Part shown: in pieces, positions 1 to 7,720 of the stretch | Layout of the letters: each line of letters begins with the position of its first letter | Numbering within the stretch: the first letter of the stretch is position 1 | Assembly: GCA_002348315.1 (NCBI GenBank) | Contig: DEAW01000116.1 | Coordinates: 1 to 10,210 of the forward strand | DNA: 10,210 nucleotides | Reading direction: 5' to 3' | Source of the DNA: Planctomycetaceae bacterium UBA2972 | Lineage (GTDB): Bacteria > Planctomycetota > Planctomycetia > Pirellulales > Pirellulaceae | Made by a program: the position numbers and the translations under genes | Notes under the pieces: generated by a model | Told to the model about the DNA's origin: nothing | Databases searched by the model: none | Seen by the model: only the letters and a program-made list of their open reading frames with translations

Positions 1-653
1 GGATTGACATTTCGAGTCTGAATCCAAACCTTGCCCTGTCCGCTGAATTTACAAACTAATCCTTCACCACCAAAAAAGAAACTCTTTACCTTTCCGCCAC
101 GGCTTAGCCCCGGCAGAACAGTAACGCTGTAATCCAAAGTATCTTCAAAGGCTACAATATATCCTGTATCAACATAATAGCCATCGGTAACATCGACTTC
201 GATGATTGCCCCGTAAGAGTTAAAGAAGATATCGCCATTGCCTGAAGCCTTCAACAGGACCAGACCTTCGCCGCTAAAGAAACCTTTGGCACCGTTCCAC
301 TTACCGGTGACTTCCACCCCATCGCTATGAGCAACAAAAGCTCCACGTTGTAACATCAGGCTGTTACCATCAAGATGATAGTGCAACATGTCTCCAGGAG
401 GGCCGGGGGCAAACGAGATTTCACCTCCACCGTTCTGAGCAGTAAAAGTATTAACAATCATACTTTCACCTCCCAAACCTCTCATAAGAGCTTTGCCAAT
501 CCCACCTTTCAGTCCGGACTTTAAGTTGATATTGCTATCCATTGTGGCCATTGCAGATGTCTCTGCAAATATTTGCTGACCATCTTCTAATTGAACCGTC
601 AACATCCCGAAATCAGGACGCTGAGACATTTCAAAGTTTAGTGTACTAGTCAT
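1..653 (-). CDS. AIM24/TIGR00266-family protein, third tandem copy (3' end outside window)
   Basis: Reading the minus strand from an ATG at 653 gives 217 complete codons with no stop before the left edge, so the C-terminus is missing. The start is supported by AGGAG at 661-665, seven bases upstream. The protein begins MTSTLNFEMSQRPDFGML and carries the repeating beta-rich pattern of the AIM24 family: ETSAMATM at about 31-38, GGESMIVNTFTA at about 61-72, FFSGEGLVLLKASGNGD at about 125-141, VDTGYIVAFEDTL at about 161-173, GGEGLVCKFSGQGKVW at about 195-210, and IQTR just before the edge. By family length (about 217-230 residues) only a few residues should be lost. There is no signal peptide or membrane segment. 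It lies 21 bases after the stop of the next paralogue and is probably co-transcribed with it. The biochemical function of bacterial AIM24 proteins is not established. The family call is firm; any role is inference. Confidence 0.88.
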   Translation of the reverse strand, partial: MTSTLNFEMSQRPDFGMLTVQLEDGQQIFAETSAMATMDSNINLKSGLKGGIGKALMRGLGGESMIVNTFTAQNGGGEISFAPGPPGDMLHYHLDGNSLMLQRGAFVAHSDGVEVTGKWNGAKGFFSGEGLVLLKASGNGDIFFNSYGAIIEVDVTDGYYVDTGYIVAFEDTLDYSVTVLPGLSRGGKVKSFFFGGEGLVCKFSGQGKVWIQTRNVN

Positions 654-674
654 TTCAATTCTCCTGAAAAGGGT

Positions 675-1361
675 TTAACGGGCTTTCAGCTTAGGACCAA
701 CAATCTGCCCAAAGCCTGGTGGATTATGGCTTTGACAATAAAGTTTTCCTTGTCCCTGAAACTTACAGACAATTCCCTCTCCACCCAAAAAGCTTCCAAT
801 CAGACTCTTATTAGATTTGCCAACTTTGAATTGCAAAGTATCTTCGTAGGCAACAATGTGCCCCGTATCAACTGTATATTCACCATCAACGTCGACTTCA
901 TAGACTGCACCAAAACTATTAAGGAAGAGGTCACCGCTTCCGGAACATTTCACCCAAAAGATGCCTTCTCCACTTAACAATGCATTGCCAAGTCCCTGGA
1001 ATGTCGTATCAATTTCCACATCGCTACTGGATGCCAACCAACTTCCGCCCTGTACGATCAACGTGCCACCGGACATTGGATGGTGCAAAATATCACCTAA
1101 TTGTTGCGGACCGATAAGTAGCGTCTGATTTGCTTCAGAGGCCGTAAAGTGATTAAGAAAGAAGCTTTCGCCTGAAAACATTCTTTTTAACCCCTTCATC
1201 AAGCCCCCCTTTCCACTTCCACGGTTTTTAGAAGTGGTTTCAACGTCGAATCCTGAGCTCATGCTAATCATGGCACCTACCTCACAAGTCACAGATTCAC
1301 CTGCTTCCAGTGTAAGACGAGCAGCAGAGGCAGCGGGACGTGCTAATAGTTCAAATTGCAT
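675..1361 (-). CDS. AIM24/TIGR00266-family protein, second tandem copy
   Basis: A complete 228-residue protein starting at an ATG with AGGAG nine bases upstream (1371-1375). It belongs to the same beta-rich AIM24 family as both neighbours. Shared landmarks are EVGAMISM (27-34), SGESFFLNHFTA (63-74), LSGEGIFWVKCSGSGD (129-144), VDTGHIVAYEDTL (164-176) and GGEGIVCKFQGQGKLY (193-208). It differs from its neighbours in a basic, glycine-rich stretch after residue 40 (TTSKNRGSGKGG, then LMKGLKRMF) and at the C-terminus. There the usual LQ(S/T)R becomes CQSH, followed by NPPGFGQIVGPKLKAR. No signal peptide or membrane span is seen, so it is probably cytoplasmic or peripherally membrane-bound. It starts 31 bases after the upstream paralogue's stop and ends 21 bases before the next start, consistent with one operon. 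The family is clear; the function is not known. Confidence 0.9.
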   Translation of the reverse strand: MQFELLARPAASAARLTLEAGESVTCEVGAMISMSSGFDVETTSKNRGSGKGGLMKGLKRMFSGESFFLNHFTASEANQTLLIGPQQLGDILHHPMSGGTLIVQGGSWLASSSDVEIDTTFQGLGNALLSGEGIFWVKCSGSGDLFLNSFGAVYEVDVDGEYTVDTGHIVAYEDTLQFKVGKSNKSLIGSFLGGEGIVCKFQGQGKLYCQSHNPPGFGQIVGPKLKAR

Positions 1362-1392
1362 TTTCGTATACTCCTAATAAATGCTCGTTTAA

Positions 1393-2046
1393 TCAAAGAT
1401 GGGAATTTGTCCAGGAAGCCAATCCGTCTAATGATCTTGACTGCAGGTAGATACACCCCGGGCCCTTTACTTTCGTTACCAGGCCTTCACCGCTAAAGAA
1501 ACTGGAAAACAGTCCTCCGGCCATGCCCATCTTAATACCCACACTCGGTTCATAAGCAACCAGATGTCCTGTATCGACTACATAGTCACCCTCCACCTGC
1601 TTCGCGACAATTCCACCGTATGCGCCAAACCAAACTTTGCCGGTTCCGGATACCTTTAACCGAAATAGCCCTTCGCGTCCCACGAAACTGGCAATTCCGG
1701 CCCAACCCAAGCCAAGCTTGACACCAGGCTCACATGCCAAAAATGCTCCGGGTTGAAGGTACATCGTATTCCCCTTCAACTCGATGCACTCAATATCACC
1801 TGGAAATGCCTGAGTCAGTATTACCTCACCTTCCGACTCAGTGGAGAATTCATTAACAAACAAACTTTCATTACCTAAAAAACGTTTGAAAATAGCCTTG
1901 AAAAAACCTCCATTCAATCTGGTGTTAATATTCACCGAACTACTCATACTGGCCATCGCTCCTGCTTCGGCCACAATAGTATCTCCCGTCTTTAATCCCA
2001 CACGGATGTTTGCAAAAGAAGGGCGATTCCTTATCTCCGTTTCCAT
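1393..2046 (-). CDS. AIM24/TIGR00266-family protein, first tandem copy
   Basis: A 217-residue protein when started at the ATG at 2046. The open frame reaches a TTG at 2064, but I prefer the ATG. An AAGG ribosome site (2057-2060) lies ten bases upstream of it, and the protein then begins METEIRNRPSFANIRV, which aligns with the starts of the two paralogues. Family landmarks are EAGAMASM (27-34), GNESLFVNEFST (58-69), LQPGAFLAC (97-105), FVGREGLFRLKVSGTG (121-136), VDTGHLVAYEPSV (157-169), FFSGEGLVTKVKGPG (183-197) and LQSRSLDGLASW (201-212). This is the copy that looks closest to the usual bacterial form. It begins 36 bases after the stop of the M48 peptidase and is followed closely by two paralogues. 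No membrane segment or signal peptide is visible. Yeast Aim24 is a mitochondrial inner-membrane protein needed for MICOS integrity; a similar membrane-organising role here is only an inference. Confidence 0.92.
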   Translation of the reverse strand: METEIRNRPSFANIRVGLKTGDTIVAEAGAMASMSSSVNINTRLNGGFFKAIFKRFLGNESLFVNEFSTESEGEVILTQAFPGDIECIELKGNTMYLQPGAFLACEPGVKLGLGWAGIASFVGREGLFRLKVSGTGKVWFGAYGGIVAKQVEGDYVVDTGHLVAYEPSVGIKMGMAGGLFSSFFSGEGLVTKVKGPGCIYLQSRSLDGLASWTNSHL

Positions 2047-2082
2047 TTTGATAAAACCTTTCAAATAATCGTTGATTGTCTA

Positions 2083-3201
2083 CTAATGTCTACTGACACG
2101 CTTTAGCACATCTTGCCAGTCAATCGAAATTGGTTTGAAGCTGACGTTACCGGAAGCCTGCAACGTTTCATTAATGTCGTTTATTCGTGAGTCATGGTCC
2201 GGATGAGTGCTAATCCATTTAAGAGCTTCAGGAAAACCTCCCTGCTCATGCTGCATGATCTCAAAAAATTCCGCCAACCCCTGCGGGTCAATTTCAGCAG
2301 CAAGCAACATTCTTACTCCCTCCAGATCTGCTTCGGTCTCATGATCACGGCTATATTTGTTGATCGTGGAGAACTCAAGTAACTCAGCTAATACCGCCAG
2401 TCCACCAATGTCGCCGGCAAATAAACCTGCCAGACCACTTATTCCAATCGTCTGTCCTATACGTTGCAGACCATGACGCTTTGTAACGTGTGCGATCTCA
2501 TGAGCCAGTACGCCTGCAACCTGTTCCGGTCGATCAGCCTTTCTAATCAAGCCTGTGTACACCACCAGATATCCGCCTGGCAGTGCAAAGGCATTCATAA
2601 TATCAGCTTCCACGATCGTGACTTCATATCGAAATCCCCGGATAGAAGTATGAGGTTGCAAACGATCAATCATAGATTTAATGGCTGCTGTGACTACCTC
2701 GTCTTTCAGTATCGGCCCCTGTAATTCCATTGAATCCATGGCAAACTCACCTATCTGCTGATCAACGCTTATAGGCAAGGCCGTCACTGCTGCGCGGGCT
2801 CCATACACAACCAATTCAAAGATACCCCACCCCAATAACGCGATGACAACTAGACCGAGCAGGATCGAACGACGGCTTTTACGGCGGTTGGAACGACTGG
2901 ATTTTTTTACTTGCTGAACTTTTTGATTGGTGAGCAAATCACCTGAATGCTCTAGTGTGCTTAAAAAACCTTTAGCTTCCGAAAAAATGGTTAACGATCG
3001 ATCTTCGTTACGGCAAAACACCATCCTGCCTGAAGCGCCACCAATTTCTAATTCTAGCTGTTGAAAACGCAATGAAAATCGCTGACCATCCTGCAACTTG
3101 GCTACTACAGATTGAGTATCAATGGAAATTTCAGCTCCAGCTCTACCACTCTCAATCGAATCGTGAAAGACGCCTCCTGAAAACGTCTGTGGGTCATTCA
3201 T
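2083..3201 (-). CDS. Membrane-anchored M48-family (OMA1/BepA-like) zinc metallopeptidase
   Basis: A 372-residue peptidase. The zinc site is HEIAH (H234, E235, H238) with the third ligand probably E288 in HETEAD (287-292). Upstream, NAFALPGGYLVVYTGL (203-218) and THPDHDSRI (332-340) are classic M48 signatures of the OMA1/BepA/LoiP type. Residues 1-90 form a separate beta-rich domain resembling the DUF7092 N-terminal domain of some M48 proteins. A strongly basic linker (KKSSRSNRRKSRR, 99-111) precedes one membrane span at about 112-134. By the positive-inside rule the N-terminal domain should be cytoplasmic and the catalytic domain outside, where it may act in protein quality control or processing. 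The ATG start has only a weak upstream AGG and no clear ribosome site. It is the first gene of the cluster, with three AIM24 genes following at short spacing. Substrate unknown. Confidence 0.93.
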   Translation of the reverse strand: MNDPQTFSGGVFHDSIESGRAGAEISIDTQSVVAKLQDGQRFSLRFQQLELEIGGASGRMVFCRNEDRSLTIFSEAKGFLSTLEHSGDLLTNQKVQQVKKSSRSNRRKSRRSILLGLVVIALLGWGIFELVVYGARAAVTALPISVDQQIGEFAMDSMELQGPILKDEVVTAAIKSMIDRLQPHTSIRGFRYEVTIVEADIMNAFALPGGYLVVYTGLIRKADRPEQVAGVLAHEIAHVTKRHGLQRIGQTIGISGLAGLFAGDIGGLAVLAELLEFSTINKYSRDHETEADLEGVRMLLAAEIDPQGLAEFFEIMQHEQGGFPEALKWISTHPDHDSRINDINETLQASGNVSFKPISIDWQDVLKRVSRH

Positions 3202-3377
3202 ACTTCAAGTAAACCTGCGAAAATACCCCCATTTATCTTCCAACGAGAGCATTGATGAAAATTGATTAGAGCCATAACGGTAAAAAAGTTTTCTGCGTTA
3301 ACAGAATAGATGACACACCAATCCGACTTAGGCGCAAAATCTATGGAATTGCCACGCAAAAGGTGGAAAACAAATAA
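3202..3377. other. Gene-free spacer between two minus-strand operons
   Basis: These 176 bases separate the end of the DUF1592 gene from the start of the M48 peptidase gene. The spacer should hold the terminator of the first and the promoter of the second. I see no convincing promoter boxes in the minus direction and no GC-rich hairpin followed by a T run. The only inverted repeat noted is TAACG (3275-3279) with CGTTA (3296-3300), a five-base stem around an A/T-rich 16-base loop, which is too weak to call. A short plus-strand open frame beginning here runs into the antisense of the DUF1592 gene and is not credible. Confidence 0.5.
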
Positions 3378-6377
3378 CTATTTGCTGAGGAACACATCGC
3401 TAATCACGACCTGCTTAACCAGATCCTGCAAGTGGTTTCCGGATTTGTTTAAATCCAGAACGATTTCTTCCACTTCACCACGGTCAACCGGTTCGAGCAC
3501 TCGGCCACTAGCATAGGCCAGCATTTTTCGAGTTAGCCCTCGTACAACTTGAGATTCATTTTCAACCAACATCTTCTTCAAGGCAACAATATCTGCTAAT
3601 TCGGTGCCATTGGCCAACGTCGTTGACGGATCAATCTCTCCTCCGACTCGATATCGATCCCGCCAGCGGCCAATCGGATCGAAGTTTTCAAAGGCAAACC
3701 CTAGTGGGTCGATTTTGCGGTGGCAACTGTTACAAGTTGCCTGCTCACGATGAATCTCAAGCTGTTCACGAATCGTCTTTGCATTGGTGAGATCGGGTGA
3801 TAGTGGTTCCACATCCGGTGGCGGAGCAGCCGGTGGTGTTCCCAAAATATTCTCCAGTACCCAAACTCCCCGGACAACCGGCGACGTATCGACACCATTT
3901 GCCGTCGACGTCATGACACTCGGCATCGTCAGTACTCCGCCTCGTCGAACGTCCTCGATTGCCACTCGCCTCAAATGATCCCCTTTGATGTCATTTCGGT
4001 TGTAAAACACCTGAGCGATCTGCTCATTCAGAAATGTATAATCCGAGTCAACCAGTAAGCGAATAGGACCGTTGTTACGTAACAAGTCCCCAAAGTACAC
4101 GCTCGTCTGCTCCAGGATCTGAGGTTCCATACGTCGATCCCAATAGATTCGAAAAGGGCCATTCAATTCCGGTGGGCTTTCCGAGATTTTATCCAGTCGC
4201 AACCATCGTTCGGTGAAGTGCTGGACAAAAGCAGTAGCACGAGGATCTGCCAGCATTCGATCCACCTGAGCTTGTAGGACTCGCGGTTGATGGAGTTTGC
4301 GATCTGCAGCTAATTTCAAGAGCGTCTCATCCGGCATCGAGGACCAGAGAAAATAAGAGAGTCGGCTGGCCACTTCATAATCCGTCAATTTTTCCTTCAT
4401 CTCTTTTAGATAAAGGAAATCCGGAGAACAAAGAATAGCTGTATAACCCATTTGCATCGCTTTAATGCCGGCAAGTGTGTTTTCATCGGTGACCACTGGT
4501 GTGTTATTCTGGTTCTCCACTGCGAACGGAATGTCGACAAAACCGGGGCCACTCCAATACGCTCGCAGGCTATTGGGTTGCCCATAGGCGAAATATTCAA
4601 TTCGAATCTTGCGACTGCCTCGGGCAAGTACCGCTTTACCCGTTTTCGTTGACGCGCCGTGTAAGCCGTCGTGGTCAATGACACGTTCGCCATCGATCAG
4701 CAACCGTGCTCCATCATCGGATGCCAGCTTAAATTCATATTCTCCGTCCGTTTTGACTTCCAGTTGACCTTCAAAGACGAGTCCGTAGTGTTCATTTTTT
4801 TGAGCAACACGAATATCGACCAGACCTTCGGCCAATGGGCCTGTCCGAATTGGTTTCAACTCATCGTAGACTGGAAGCCTGGTCCATTTTCCGTCATAAA
4901 CTTTAAATGTCAGGTCATGAATCCCACCGTTGGGAACGTCCGGTTTGGCATGCAACTGAGACAGGACAAGTTCTACATAGGGAGCAATTTCTTCCTTCGA
5001 GACCGGCCTGCGAAACGCCCGCTGAGCGAATCTTTGCAATAACTGTACAACCTCGACATCCGTGAAAGATTCGTCACCATACAATTCGGTGTGACTTTGC
5101 GGTGGCCATTGATCCAATATTGGCTCAATCTTCATTCCATGGATTTGAATCGTTGGTCCCTGATACTGAGCAATCACTCCCTGGTGCATCGCCAAATTCC
5201 AGGCTTTGTTCGCTTCATCAAACTTTTTCTTGTCGGTAATTACTTTGCGATCCGGCGGGTCTCTATACACATCCGGCAAATAGGTCTTCGCGAGAAGATC
5301 CGGGCGAGCCTGCCGATCAGTCGGGCCATTCTCCCAAATCAACTGGGGCAACCAATCTTTATCAATCCACGATTCCACCGAGATTGTATGCCGCCGACCG
5401 TCGCCTGGAATCTCGATCATTTGCAATGGAATATTGTCATTTCGCGTCCCTCGTTTGAATAAACGCAGGTTCACCAACATTGGTTGTGACTGGTCCGTCG
5501 GCAGCACTTCTCCCCAGGGGTGCTTTTGATTATGAGCGGACAGTTCAAGCGTAATTCGATATTTCGCAGAGACTCGCATCCCCCCACGAAGTTCATCCGG
5601 CGTGACCATTTCACGAAAGAAAACCGTATCGACATCCGGATAGACGTCGTTTGCCAGACGAGGTAAATCTTTGCGGTGCGTCCGCAGCAGCAGTCCTTTA
5701 TATTCTCGCACCGGGATCTCCGGCTTAGTTCCTGAATAGGTTGCCAGAGCCAAACTCTCCTCAGCGGCATCAAACATCAGTCGCAACAGAAAATCTGACA
5801 TCACGAGTCGGTTGCCAATGTTATCGAAACCTTCTTCGATTTCATCACCTGGAAACGCTCTAAAAGGGTCAGTACTTGTGTTCTCGACGCGACCATTGCC
5901 GTTGTTGTCTACCAGCCGTGGTTTGTTACCGATACGTAGTTCCGGATCATTGATATACAACAAGTCACGAACAGTATTTCGTAATTCAAACCGGTTCAAG
6001 CGACGCGTTACGGTCTGAGCTCCGGTGCTCTTAAGATCAGAATAAGCATCCTGAAGAACGGGCGTCAGTTTCTCAACGACTTCTGCAATTTCATTCGCTG
6101 ACGGTTGCGGAGAGTCTTTCGGTGGCATGTCACCGAGGTTAAGTTGATCGACAATGCCTTGCCAGAGCTGAAGCGTCTCCAGGTTTTTCAAATTGGTATC
6201 GAGGTTATCAAACCGTTTACTATTTTCCTGAATATCCGCACCATGGCATTCAGTACAGTACTTCTTAAGAAATGGACGCACTTCATTTTGCGGAGCGTCA
6301 CCCTTTGCGACATCGGCTGGCGACAAGGTAAACAATAGGATCGCAATAAGTGCCGTTGTGCCACGAGCACTAAACAT
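3378..6377 (-). CDS. Secreted DUF1592-family protein with cytochrome c (PSCyt1), DUF1587, DUF1595, PA14, DUF1588 and DUF1585 domains
   Basis: A 999-residue exported protein. A signal peptide covers about 1-27 (basic start, then TTALIAILLFTL). CTECH at 41-45 with MPP at 84-86 marks the planctomycete cytochrome c domain. Then follow DUF1587 at about 125-195 (RRLNRFELRNTVRDLL), a long beta-rich linker to about 430, DUF1595 at about 443-475 (FAQRAFRRPVSKEEI), a PA14-like domain at about 488-620 (DGEYEFKLASDDGARLLIDG), DUF1592 at about 665-795 (SRLSYFLWSSMPDETLL), DUF1588 at about 808-905 (RRGGVLTMPSVMTSTANGVD) and DUF1585 at about 925-997. A second CxxCH, CNSCH at 882-886, heads the CHRKIDPLGFAFENFD signature. 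PA14 usually binds glycans, so a polysaccharide-related, periplasmic or surface role is plausible but unproven. The frame extends to a GTG at 6392, but the ATG at 6377 has GGAG nine bases upstream and overlaps the stop of the DUF1552 gene as TAATG, which fits translational coupling. Confidence 0.93.
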   Translation of the reverse strand: MFSARGTTALIAILLFTLSPADVAKGDAPQNEVRPFLKKYCTECHGADIQENSKRFDNLDTNLKNLETLQLWQGIVDQLNLGDMPPKDSPQPSANEIAEVVEKLTPVLQDAYSDLKSTGAQTVTRRLNRFELRNTVRDLLYINDPELRIGNKPRLVDNNGNGRVENTSTDPFRAFPGDEIEEGFDNIGNRLVMSDFLLRLMFDAAEESLALATYSGTKPEIPVREYKGLLLRTHRKDLPRLANDVYPDVDTVFFREMVTPDELRGGMRVSAKYRITLELSAHNQKHPWGEVLPTDQSQPMLVNLRLFKRGTRNDNIPLQMIEIPGDGRRHTISVESWIDKDWLPQLIWENGPTDRQARPDLLAKTYLPDVYRDPPDRKVITDKKKFDEANKAWNLAMHQGVIAQYQGPTIQIHGMKIEPILDQWPPQSHTELYGDESFTDVEVVQLLQRFAQRAFRRPVSKEEIAPYVELVLSQLHAKPDVPNGGIHDLTFKVYDGKWTRLPVYDELKPIRTGPLAEGLVDIRVAQKNEHYGLVFEGQLEVKTDGEYEFKLASDDGARLLIDGERVIDHDGLHGASTKTGKAVLARGSRKIRIEYFAYGQPNSLRAYWSGPGFVDIPFAVENQNNTPVVTDENTLAGIKAMQMGYTAILCSPDFLYLKEMKEKLTDYEVASRLSYFLWSSMPDETLLKLAADRKLHQPRVLQAQVDRMLADPRATAFVQHFTERWLRLDKISESPPELNGPFRIYWDRRMEPQILEQTSVYFGDLLRNNGPIRLLVDSDYTFLNEQIAQVFYNRNDIKGDHLRRVAIEDVRRGGVLTMPSVMTSTANGVDTSPVVRGVWVLENILGTPPAAPPPDVEPLSPDLTNAKTIREQLEIHREQATCNSCHRKIDPLGFAFENFDPIGRWRDRYRVGGEIDPSTTLANGTELADIVALKKMLVENESQVVRGLTRKMLAYASGRVLEPVDRGEVEEIVLDLNKSGNHLQDLVKQVVISDVFLSK

Positions 6378-6390
6378 TACGACTGTCTCC
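6375..6390 (-). promoter_or_regulatory. Ribosome site and TAATG stop/start overlap that fix the DUF1592 gene start
   Basis: On the minus strand GGAG (6387-6390) is followed after nine bases by ATG at 6377. The A of this ATG is also the last base of the TAA stop of the upstream DUF1552 gene (6377-6379). The competing GTG at 6392 overlaps this ribosome site and would add five residues (METVV) in front of a normal signal peptide. This arrangement points to translational coupling, so the two proteins are probably made together. Confidence 0.7.
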
Positions 6391-7645
6391 ACGGAAAGTC
6401 AGCCAGCGTGCCGGAACTGGTACCAAACCGATCGATTTCCAGACCATGGTTTTGCAGAATGGATAATAGTAGGTTGGCAGCAGGAATCCGATGAGCCGAC
6501 TCGGGATCGGGATATACCTTGTGCTCACCATGCTTAAAGCCACCACCGGCAACGACTAAAGGCAAGTTTTTCGTCGAGTGTGGTCCTGTTGCCATCCCGC
6601 AGCCGAACATCACAGTCGTGTGGTCGAGTAAAGTGCCGCCGTTGATAACATCTTCCTGTGCTTTGAGTAGATCTACCAAATGTGTCATCTGACACATAAT
6701 GTTGTTTTCAATTTTCTTAAGTGCTGCGATATGATCAGGTCGGTTGCCGTGATGTGAAAATCCATGGTATCCGCCGCTAAGACCAAAGTCTCCGTTTACA
6801 AACCCCGAGCTCAATGTAATCGCCCGGGTCGAATCCGTCTGAATGGCCAGAGCCATCAATTCGACCATCGCCCGCAAATCTGCTTCCGTGCCTTTACCCT
6901 GTTGCGGTTCCGACCTATCGGTTTTCGGCTTCGGGCGATCCAACCAGGGTTGTTGCAATTCAATTTTCTTTTCGAGGCTACGCACCGCTTCCAGATATTC
7001 TGCGAATTTCTGCTGGTCGCGTTTGCCAAGATCTTTCTCAACCGCTTTGGCTTTATCTAACACTACATCCAGAATACTGTTCTGACGCTTAAACCGTTCT
7101 GCCGCCGTCGCTTTCTTATCAGCCGGATCTTCAATAAAGAGCGCTCGAAACATGCCTCGCAAATCGATCGCAGGCACCTGCACACCGGTACGAGTAAAAC
7201 TGATTAGATTTGATTCATTCACTCGAACCGTCATCGAAGGAAAGCGAGTATTAGCACCTTCGTACTCAGCTATCTTCTGATCAACGCTTATATTGCCTTC
7301 TGCATAATACGATGCCAGATGAGGTCGAACTCCGCTAAGCAAAACCGGAACACCCTGATGACCAATTGTGTTACCGTGGTCCAGATTGGAGAATACTGTA
7401 AAGTCCTGACGGTGTTTCTCGAGCGGTTTTAAGGTTTCAGGCATTTCATAATCGGCACCAGCCTGTTCTGCTTCCGGAAAAAACGCGTCACGATAGATTC
7501 CGTAGTTGTTGGACATACAGATAAATCGCTTGACTGGCTTGGCAGTGGACACCCTTGCCACATTCGGCATCGCTTCGAGCATAGGCAACGCAATCGACAC
7601 ACCTGCTGCGGACAGGAATTTTCGTCTGGGTAAGGAATGTCGCAT
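6377..7645 (-). CDS. DUF1552-family protein with twin-arginine signal
   Basis: A 422-residue protein when started at the ATG at 7645. In-frame ATGs at 7657 and 7678 would add 4 or 11 residues. I prefer 7645 because it gives a normal Tat leader, MRHSLPRRKFLSAAG, with the RR at residues 7-8 followed by a hydrophobic stretch (VSIALPMLEAM). A weak GGTGA lies upstream of it. Family features are KRFICMSNNYGIY (39-51) after the leader, NLDHGNTIGHQGV around 85-100, and near the C-terminus TLLDHTTVMFGCGM followed by a glycine-rich VVAGGGF. DUF1552 proteins are exported, mostly planctomycetal, almost always paired with a DUF1592 protein, and of unknown activity. Tat export suggests folding before transport, perhaps with a cofactor. 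The gene overlaps the next one by a single base (TAATG) and is probably the first gene of a two-gene operon. Confidence 0.92.
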   Translation of the reverse strand: MRHSLPRRKFLSAAGVSIALPMLEAMPNVARVSTAKPVKRFICMSNNYGIYRDAFFPEAEQAGADYEMPETLKPLEKHRQDFTVFSNLDHGNTIGHQGVPVLLSGVRPHLASYYAEGNISVDQKIAEYEGANTRFPSMTVRVNESNLISFTRTGVQVPAIDLRGMFRALFIEDPADKKATAAERFKRQNSILDVVLDKAKAVEKDLGKRDQQKFAEYLEAVRSLEKKIELQQPWLDRPKPKTDRSEPQQGKGTEADLRAMVELMALAIQTDSTRAITLSSGFVNGDFGLSGGYHGFSHHGNRPDHIAALKKIENNIMCQMTHLVDLLKAQEDVINGGTLLDHTTVMFGCGMATGPHSTKNLPLVVAGGGFKHGEHKVYPDPESAHRIPAANLLLSILQNHGLEIDRFGTSSGTLADFPWRQS

Positions 7646-7695
7646 GGAATTCACCATTTCTAGCCCGAATAAGATCATGTAAACCGGAAGAATAC

Positions 7696-7701
7696 ATTAT
7701 A
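7696..7701 (-). promoter_or_regulatory. Candidate -10 box (TATAAT) for the DUF1552/DUF1592 operon
   Basis: The minus strand reads a perfect TATAAT here, about 50 bases upstream of the preferred start at 7645. No good -35 hexamer is found 16-18 bases further upstream, and there is no TG extension, so this is a box-only call. If it is used, transcription would begin near 7689, which leaves the 7678 start codon with almost no leader and favours the downstream ATGs. Confidence 0.35.
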
Positions 7702-7720
7702 TCCTGCCACACCGTAAGAT

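Noticed and set aside
2047..2064. TTG start that would lengthen the first AIM24 protein by six residues
   Set aside because: The TTG lies beside the AAGG ribosome site itself, and the ATG at 2046 aligns with the starts of the paralogues.
3275..3300. TAACG/CGTTA inverted repeat as a terminator of the DUF1592 operon
   Set aside because: Five pairs with a 16-base loop, and the A/T run lies in the loop rather than after the stem; not enough to call.
4671..5462. Two 123-codon plus-strand open frames antisense to the DUF1592 gene
   Set aside because: Both oppose a well-supported domain protein and have composition typical of antisense frames, with no motifs.
6378..6392. GTG start that would lengthen the DUF1592 protein by five residues
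   Set aside because: The GTG overlaps the GGAG ribosome site, while the ATG at 6377 gives a TAATG overlap and a normal signal peptide.
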